Below, one piece after another: positions 57,855 through 64,000 of a stretch of 64,000 bases of DNA. The notes below the pieces were generated by a model. The model made no database searches, was not told where the DNA came from, and saw nothing but the letters and a program-made list of their open reading frames with translations. Made by a program: the position numbers and the translations under genes. This stretch comes from Hemibagrus wyckioides (Eukaryota; Chordata; Actinopteri; Siluriformes; Bagridae): positions 16,404,392 through 16,468,391 of the forward strand of contig NC_080734.1 of NCBI RefSeq assembly GCF_019097595.1, in the 5' to 3' direction. The stretch's first letter is position 1; each line of letters begins with the position of its first letter.

Positions 57855-58137
57855 CTGTAACTGTACAGCTACAGAGAAAATGTCAAATGGCATCAGGTGC
57901 TGCAATCACTTCACACAGAGGAGAGGGAAAATGAGGGAGAAATAAGAAGCGAGGGATCCACAGAAGGGAATAATTGTAGTGGGAAAAGTGGAGAGGATAT
58001 GAAAAGTGGGAAAAGTGGGCTTTATCATAAAGCTGACAGCACACTTCATTGGCAAACTCAATTACACCAGATTTTTTTTCTCCCCTCAAGGCATTAGAGC
58101 CTGTCCTGCTCCTTTTTCTTCCTTCCTTTTTTTTCTC

Positions 58138-58144
<7 letters not shown>
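57852..58144. other. unassigned noncoding DNA
   Basis: GA-rich unique text, no gene recognised. Confidence 0.4.

Positions 58145-58170
<26 letters not shown>
58145..58170. repeat. CT microsatellite
   Basis: About 13 CT units. Confidence 0.9.
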
Positions 58171-58297
58171 GTCAACATGGCAAAAAAAGCTTTATACTGC
58201 CAAAGCATGGAAACATTAGATTACAAACACATACATTTACACACAATTTTAATAAAGTTAGACAACATACAGTAATAGCAAGAAGAAGAAAAAGACA

Positions 58298-58299
58298 AA

Positions 58300-58354
<55 letters not shown>

Positions 58355-58355
58355 A
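58298..58355. repeat. AATA microsatellite
   Basis: About 14 uninterrupted AAAT units. Confidence 0.95.
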
Positions 58356-58392
58356 TTTTGTTTCATTATGCAAGTTTACAGTGTTGATATTT

Positions 58393-58428
58393 GTTGTTGT
58401 TTGTTTGTTTGTTTGTCTGTTTGTTTAC
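58393..58428. repeat. TTTG microsatellite
   Basis: About eight TTTG-type units with one CTG step. Confidence 0.85.
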
Positions 58429-58486
58429 CGTGGCAAGACTTCACAACCCAGGTTGTTAGGTCTCTCTCTATCTTTGCTATCTTTAC

Positions 58487-58519
58487 AGAGAGAGAGAGAG
58501 AGGGAAAGAGAGAGAGAAA

Positions 58520-58575
<56 letters not shown>
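58487..58575. repeat. GA microsatellite
   Basis: About 88 bases of GA units with GGAAAG and AAAGGAAG steps in the left half. Confidence 0.95.
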
Positions 58576-58577
<2 letters not shown>

Positions 58578-59129
58578 GGGATTGAAGTGAAGTGACTGAT
58601 TTTGCCGACACTTGAATCTACCCCTTTAGCTTCAGCGTTGACCAAGAGCACATCTGTTTCTTGCGATCTTCCAAAGAAAAGCTAAAATAAAAAATTGAGA
58701 AAAAAAAAAAATTTACCTACTGAGAGAAGTCCATAAAGTTCATTGTGAACTCTCTCATCTGTAAATAATTTGCACCAGCGTAATAATGAGAAAAACTAAT
58801 GATGTTCATCACCAGTATCAGAAAAGCGTAGCAGTGTCCTCGTCTGAACTCGGCACCCTGAACCTTCACGCTCACGTCCTAAAACGAAGAATGACATCCT
58901 GACGCTTCATGCTGCAGGTTTTATGACTCCATCCAATTATAAAAGAGCGATTATTCTGCTATTGACCTGTGGAGCTGCTCTGCAGTCAACAGTTTTGTTT
59001 GACTCATCACAGGTTTTGTGGTTATACTGTGAGGATATAATTCACAATGCATCTTATTACACGCTCCAGCCCTGTGTTGTATTCACACACTTGGCGTATC
59101 TGTCAATAAATAAATGTGCGCACAATATT
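58576..59129. other. unassigned noncoding DNA
   Basis: The CpG-containing patch at about 58835-58910 carries no frame of note. Nothing recognised. Confidence 0.4.
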
Positions 59130-59147
59130 CACACACACACACACACA
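59130..59147. repeat. CA microsatellite
   Basis: About nine CA units. Confidence 0.85.
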
Positions 59148-59340
59148 AAACACAAACGTTTTTTGTATTGTTTTTATTTTATTTTTTTTCACAAACAAGC
59201 ATACAGAGAATCACACATAGATAATATGAAGGCAATATCCTGGAACTGCAGATCCCTAGCACACTACCACCTGTTAGCACATTACTGGCTTTCCCATTAC
59301 AGCAAAAATAAAACACAGTAAAATAATAAAAAAAATAATA
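59148..59340. other. unassigned DNA with a possible LINE endonuclease start
   Basis: A frame reads MKAISWNCRSLA at 59228-59263. The SWNxRGL-type text is how many LINE ORF2 endonuclease domains begin, but only about a dozen residues fit before the resemblance ends. Confidence 0.2.
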
Positions 59341-59376
59341 GTATTAGTAACAACAACAACAACAATAATAATAATA

Positions 59377-59420
<44 letters not shown>

Positions 59421-59452
59421 TATTATAATTTTTATTATTATTATTATTATAA

Positions 59453-59487
<35 letters not shown>

Positions 59488-59508
59488 GTAATAATAATAA
59501 TAATGTGT
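59341..59508. repeat. AAC/AAT/ATT microsatellite with inverted symmetry
   Basis: AAC units pass into AAT (to about 59378). A long ATT block follows (59378-59485) with three interruptions, and then AAT again (about 59486-59503). AAT and ATT blocks are inverted repeats of each other, so the tract can fold on itself. Confidence 0.9.
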
Positions 59509-59574
59509 GTTCATATGTGTTGTGTGTAAAGTTTTAGCTGTAATTCTACACTGGGAAAGAGTCATTATTAGGAG

Positions 59575-59611
59575 TCGTTATTATTATTATTAGTAGTAGT
59601 AGTAGTAATAG
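59575..59611. repeat. TTA then TAG microsatellite
   Basis: About six TTA units, then about five TAG units. Confidence 0.85.
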
Positions 59612-59689
59612 ATGAATAATCACACCCTGAAAAACACTGAAAAAAATTCTGGCTCTGAATTCAGTTCCTTAGCATCAGCACTCTCTCTG

Positions 59690-59691
59690 AA

Positions 59692-59758
<67 letters not shown>

Positions 59759-59760
59759 AT
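59690..59760. repeat. AATA microsatellite
   Basis: About 17 uninterrupted AAAT units. Confidence 0.95.
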
Positions 59761-60349
59761 GGCTTATATAAGTCTTGAGACAAATTTCTAATTATGTTCA
59801 ATCTACGCATTACCTTTTCCTTTACAAAGAGGTTAAATCAACACATTTGCTTAATAAGTTGTTTCACAAACAAAAGGTTTTATGTTGATTACTCATGAAA
59901 ATCAAGTTTTTACATAATAAATAATTTTCACATTATTATGTACCATAATTATGAACACAAGAAATAAACATTTGAAGAAGAAATAAAGTTAAAAAAAAAA
60001 ATTAAGTTTCTCTAATCAGATTTTCTTTTAGTTTGTTGCTTTATTCATGTTTTTGTTGTGTCATTTTTTTTTTAATCTTCTTGCCCGGTTTGCACCAGCT
60101 TGTGATATTTTCTAACATAATTAGTTGGTTCTAATTCCCCATAAATATAAATAAACTAGTAGCCTATTATCAACCACAGTGACCCTGAACAGACAGTTAC
60201 TGTGGGTAACGAATAACATGCTGTGAATATTAACAAACATTTGCTTTTCCCACAAGCTTCATGTCTGACCACTCGTTCCTGCTGTTTATTCGGAATGGGT
60301 TTTTTTCTTATTTCTTACTTGTAAAACACACTGAGGATAGAAGGAGGTT
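59761..60349. other. unassigned AT-rich DNA
   Basis: Nothing recognised. Confidence 0.4.
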
Positions 60350-60490
60350 TAGCTGGTACTGCTCCCACCTCACAGCTCTGTGTTTTGCAGGTTTTCTTCT
60401 GAGCAGCCCATCCAGGGTATATTCCCCCCTCTCACGCCCAGTGCTCCCAGAAGCCCATCATGCCAAAACTATACCCTGGGTATGAATGTC
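60350..60490 (+). mobile_element. tRNA-derived SINE (Mermaid-like), internally deleted
   Basis: The head-like TAGCTGGTACTGCTCCCACC, CTCACAGCTCTGTG text runs into CATCCAGGGTATATTCCCCC, then CTCACGCCCAGTGCTCCCAG. This is head plus distal body of the SINE class with the middle missing. Confidence 0.5.
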
Positions 60491-61777
60491 AGTTGTTTGT
60501 CGATATATATAAAAAATATTACAGTGGCACTGCAATGCTGTTTAGTTAAAGCTATTTGTCATATCTGTCTAGACGTGCTTGTTTATTTTGTCAGACATCA
60601 CTTTCATTTTATTTTTAAACATAGCTGTTACTTTGCACAGGCTTTACCTTTGCAGCGTCGCAGTGACAAAATACATGAAGTATTTTGAGTCAAAAAGAAC
60701 GCAGGACAAATCCTGCTCAAACATTTTATACAGTGTTTCCTGTGTGTAATTTAAATGAGTTTCACTGTAAATGTAAATTACTGTAAGAACCGAGTATCCC
60801 CCAAATGGCCGGGTGATGCTGTCATCTCCTTAAATGGTAATCATGGTCAACTTGGTATTGTTACAGGTGTTATCACCCAAAATGGTCGGGCAATACTAAA
60901 TGGTAATCATGATCACGTATACCCTTTGTTCAGTGATGGTCTTTAATGTCTTGCTGCTGCTCCCATACTAATAATTGATTGGATTCATTGTTCTAAATGT
61001 TTGGTAAGGCTGCTTAAAGCCAATGTAAAAATACCATACAGATAACCTGAATAGAATGAAACATATTTCTATATGATATGTAAGCCTTTTTGGGAATGAG
61101 CTCTTTCAGATATGTACTATGGAGTGGAATCTGAGTTGAGGCAGTGTGTAGTTTCTTACATTACACTGTTCCCTATAATTGTGTTCATTATTTTTGTATG
61201 GCTGGCCGATAATGGACCGGACGGGATGTTTTAATTGTAACATACAGTATTTTAATTCTAACATACAGTCCTTAAACAGGGGGGTCATTATAATACATTA
61301 GATGTTCTCATCAGTGGAGGAATCAGTGACCATGCAGACATCATCCGGAACTTCTTCCACCCCTCAGATCCCAAACTGTGTCACTTGAGTGTGGGAGCGA
61401 GGAAAACTCCGCCCCTCTCTGGCGACACCAGTGACTTCTAACCAATCAGAAGGCACTGATACTTGCCTGTCAATCATGTATCCTGGCAATTCAGAAAGAA
61501 TTCCCCTGTAGGACTAGCAATCTAGCTCATCACACATATGCAGCTTTGGAGGAAACACTGGATTTGGAGCTAGCTTCTAAAATCACGAACTATACCATTA
61601 ATCACTATCTCAAGGATTTCACCATTCTGAGCAGAAATTAACGCAAACAAAACAATCCCCGTGATAGATTCAGAGGAGCTTGCAATTTCATTATTACCGC
61701 AGATTTGGCTAAAATGTGGCATGTGACATTCAGCCAAAGCCCTCTTTCATTCATGTGTAACAAACATGAGAACAGTG
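60491..61777. other. unassigned DNA
   Basis: Near 60809-60920 two related phrases (AAATGGYCGGG, later TAAATGGTAATCATG) occur twice about 70 bases apart. At 61380-61480 repeat-like words (CTCCGCCCCTCTCTGG) occur. No gene recognised. Confidence 0.4.
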
Positions 61778-62022
61778 GGCCAGTTGTGGCTCAAGAGGTT
61801 AAGGCTCTGGGTTGTTGATTGGAAGGTCAGGGTTCAAGCCCCAGCAGCATCAAGCACCACTGTTGGACAAGTGAGCAAGACCCTTAACTCTCTCTGCTCT
61901 ATGAGCATTGTATCATAGCTGCCCCTGCGCTCTGACCCTGACTTCCTCAGCTGGGACACGTGAAGAAAAGAAGTCTGCTGTAATGTGTATGTGGTTATAA
62001 TAAAGGCTTCTTGCTCTTCGTC
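61778..62022 (+). mobile_element. tRNA-derived SINE (family S2), plus sense
   Basis: Head CAGTTGTGGCTCAAGAGG (box A) and box-B-like GTCAGGGTTCAAGCCCC near 61827-61843. The body is GTGAGCAAGACCCTTAACTC, then CTGCGCTCTGACCCTGACTT, and the tail TGCTGTAATGTGTATGTGG...AATAAAGGCTTCTTG. Same family as 45319-45551. Near full length. Confidence 0.85.
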
Positions 62023-62560
62023 TATAGCCAGGAGAACCATGTACGTGCTATTTCACCATTTCAAGTAGATTTCCAGCACAAAAGTGTCCACAAGTTGTAT
62101 TGCAATTTTTGTTTTGTTCTAAAAAGCCACAGCAGAATCATTTTTGGGACTGCCATTAACTAGATGGAACAAAGAGCCATTACACACCATTACACTGAAG
62201 CAACATGACCTTTTTTTAGATTCTGGGCAGTGAGGTCTGCTCATAAACCCCTTTTTTAAACACATAATTTTGCTAAAACATGTTAATGGATAAATGCATA
62301 GTGAAATGAAAATGTTTACCTGCATGTAAAAGAGGTCAGGTTCTATTATATTCATTCAATCCCTTTGCTTTTGGTGTGTACACTTGTTCACAAACACTCA
62401 GCATATGCATGCACAGTCTCTCTGTTGTTGAGGACGACGTCTCCACTCGACAGATGACTGACAGACACGACTACCAGTGACTTCTGATCTTTTTAACAGA
62501 TCTTAAAATAAAAAAAGATAGGGATGGAGGAGAATAGTGGAAGCATATCTTATCACACAA
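62023..62560. other. unassigned noncoding DNA
   Basis: Nothing recognised. Confidence 0.4.
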
Positions 62561-63425
62561 AAATTCTATCACACAGACACAGTGAGAGACACATACAGAA
62601 AGAGACACACAGAAATAGAGACATACAAAAAGAGACACACACACACACAAAAGACTGTGTTGACACAGAAAGAGACACACCCAAAAAGAGACACATGGAG
62701 TCAGAAACAGACACACACACACTTGGACAGAAATACGTACACACAAAAGGAGAGAGCCACACACACAGAAAGAGACACACGTGCAGACATAGAGACATAC
62801 AAAAAAGACACACACACACAAAAAGAACATGTGGACACAGAAAGAGACACATGGAGTCAGAAACAGACACACACACACACACCAAAAGACACACACACAC
62901 ACGGAAAGAGAGACACACACAAACAGAGACAGACACACACACACTGAAAGAGACACAAACACACAGAAAGAGACTGATAAACAAAGATATACACACACAG
63001 AAAGAGACAGAGACACACACACCAAAAGACACATACACACAGAAAGAGAGACACACACAAACAGAGACATTGACACACACACACAGAAAGAGACTGATAA
63101 ACAAAGCTATACACACACAGAGAGAGACAGAGCCACACACACACACACACACCAAAAGACACATACACACAGAAAGAGAGACACACACAGACAGAGACAT
63201 TGACACACACACACAGAAAGAGACTGATAAACAAACCTATACACACACAGAAAGAGACAGAGCCACACACACACACACCAAAAGACACATACACACAGAA
63301 AGAGAGACACACACAGACAGAGACACACACACAGAAAGAGACTGATAAACAAAGCTATACACACACAGAAAGAGACAGAGCCACACACACACACACACAC
63401 CAAAAGACACATACACACAGACAGA

Positions 63426-63463
<38 letters not shown>

Positions 63464-63770
63464 GACTGATAAACAAAGCTATACACACACAGAAAGAGAC
63501 AGAGCCACACACACACCAAAAGACACATACACACAGAAAGAGACTGATAAACAAAGATATACACACACAGAAAGAGAAACACACAGAAAGAGACAGAGCC
63601 ACACACAAAGAGAGACACATACAAAGAGAGACACGAAAAGAGACACAAACACAGAAAGAGACACACAGAGACAGATACACACACAGAAAGAGACACATAC
63701 ACAAAAAGAGTTACTCACACACAGAAAGACACACACAGACAGAGAGAGACAAACAGAGAGAGACACACGC
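62561..63770. repeat. CA/GA-rich minisatellite with ~120-bp higher-order unit
   Basis: About 1.2 kb made of ACACAC and AGAAAGAGAC words. The unique word AGACTGATAAACAAAG recurs at 62971, 63091, 63339, 63463 and 63541, with the variant AGACTGATAAACAAAC at 63221. Spacings are 120, 130, 118, 124 and 78. ATACACACAC and CCAAAAGACACATACACACA words lie at fixed places in each unit. All six frames stay open for long distances (up to 273 codons, THTERD-like text) because the unit lacks stops. I read that as composition and not coding. Confidence 0.95.
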
Positions 63771-64000
63771 AGTCATGCATACATACAGTGGATTATGTTT
63801 CTCGTGTTGTCGGACAAACACATTTAAAAGTACACACACAATTCAACGACACGACACAACGACTGAAAAATGCAACAGCTTTAAAATGCCCTGCGCTGCT
63901 CGGCTGCTTGCACAGAAGACGTGTGAGTTCAGTGATGTACAAGGACTGCTGGAATAAGGTGGTGCTGAAGGGTATGGTGTGAGGAGGCTTCTAGCACTGC
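63771..64000. other. unassigned DNA at the window end
   Basis: A short CpG-containing patch (63845-63900). No gene recognised. Confidence 0.4.

Noticed and set aside
59228..59263. Start of a LINE ORF2 endonuclease (MKAISWNCRSLA)
   Set aside because: Only about a dozen residues match the expected pattern, and the following text has no endonuclease motif; kept only as a low-confidence note.
62524..63345. 273-codon THTERD-rich frame and overlapping CVCLSVC-rich minus frames
   Set aside because: They are produced by the CA/GA minisatellite; every frame is open, so openness carries no information.

Overview
The window looks like intergenic or intronic DNA from a teleost fish. The evidence is the set of repeats: several Tc1-like DNA transposon families, tRNA-derived SINEs with teleost-type bodies (including a family I associate with catfish and their relatives), a decayed Ty3/gypsy-like element with the Gmr1 domain order, a gypsy-type solo LTR, a LINE ORF2 tail, and a very dense load of CA, GA, AAT, AATA, GAAA and GATA microsatellites. 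An otophysan such as a catfish is a guess from these repeats and is not proven. Base composition is AT-rich throughout. No rRNA, functional tRNA, CRISPR array, bacterial operon or convincing host protein-coding exon was seen.

Layout. 1-5 kb: the end of a Tc1-type MITE, a short tandem array, a TG-rich composite repeat, then a broken Gmr1-like retrotransposon (integrase before reverse transcriptase/RNase H). 5-13 kb: three Tc1 transposase relics and tRNA-derived SINEs. 13-22.6 kb: mostly unassigned AT-rich DNA with one diverged repeat pair, a SINE, a rearranged Tc1 derivative and a G-quadruplex motif. 22.6-23.6 kb: a candidate terminal-inverted-repeat element carrying an unrecognised 155-codon frame, then a stray Tc1 terminus fused to a GAAA tract. 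28-31 kb: dispersed repeat C in two copies, one split by a 553-bp Tc1 MITE; a shorter MITE sibling lies nearby. 31.87-33.10 kb: the only essentially complete mobile element, a 1236-bp Tc1-like transposon with perfect 29-bp ends and an uninterrupted 339-codon transposase, which nevertheless has DD30E spacing instead of DD34E. 34.4-35.1 kb: a GACACC-type minisatellite. 37-39 kb: two copies of repeat A, one interrupted by a LINE 3' end. 40-60 kb: a microsatellite-dense region with SINEs, a SINE nested in a LINE tail, a second rearranged Tc1 derivative, a LINE ORF2 tail and a solo LTR. 62.5-63.8 kb: a 1.2-kb CA/GA-rich minisatellite with a ~120-bp higher-order unit.

The genes do not work together as a pathway. 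The only coding material is transposon-derived, and only the transposase at 31951-32970 is an open frame of full family length. The interest is in how elements nest, delete, invert and amplify. I did not find a new multi-gene system. The least explained items are the 22.6-23.35 kb element with its unknown frame and the three small dispersed repeats (A, B, C), which I could only define by comparing the window with itself.
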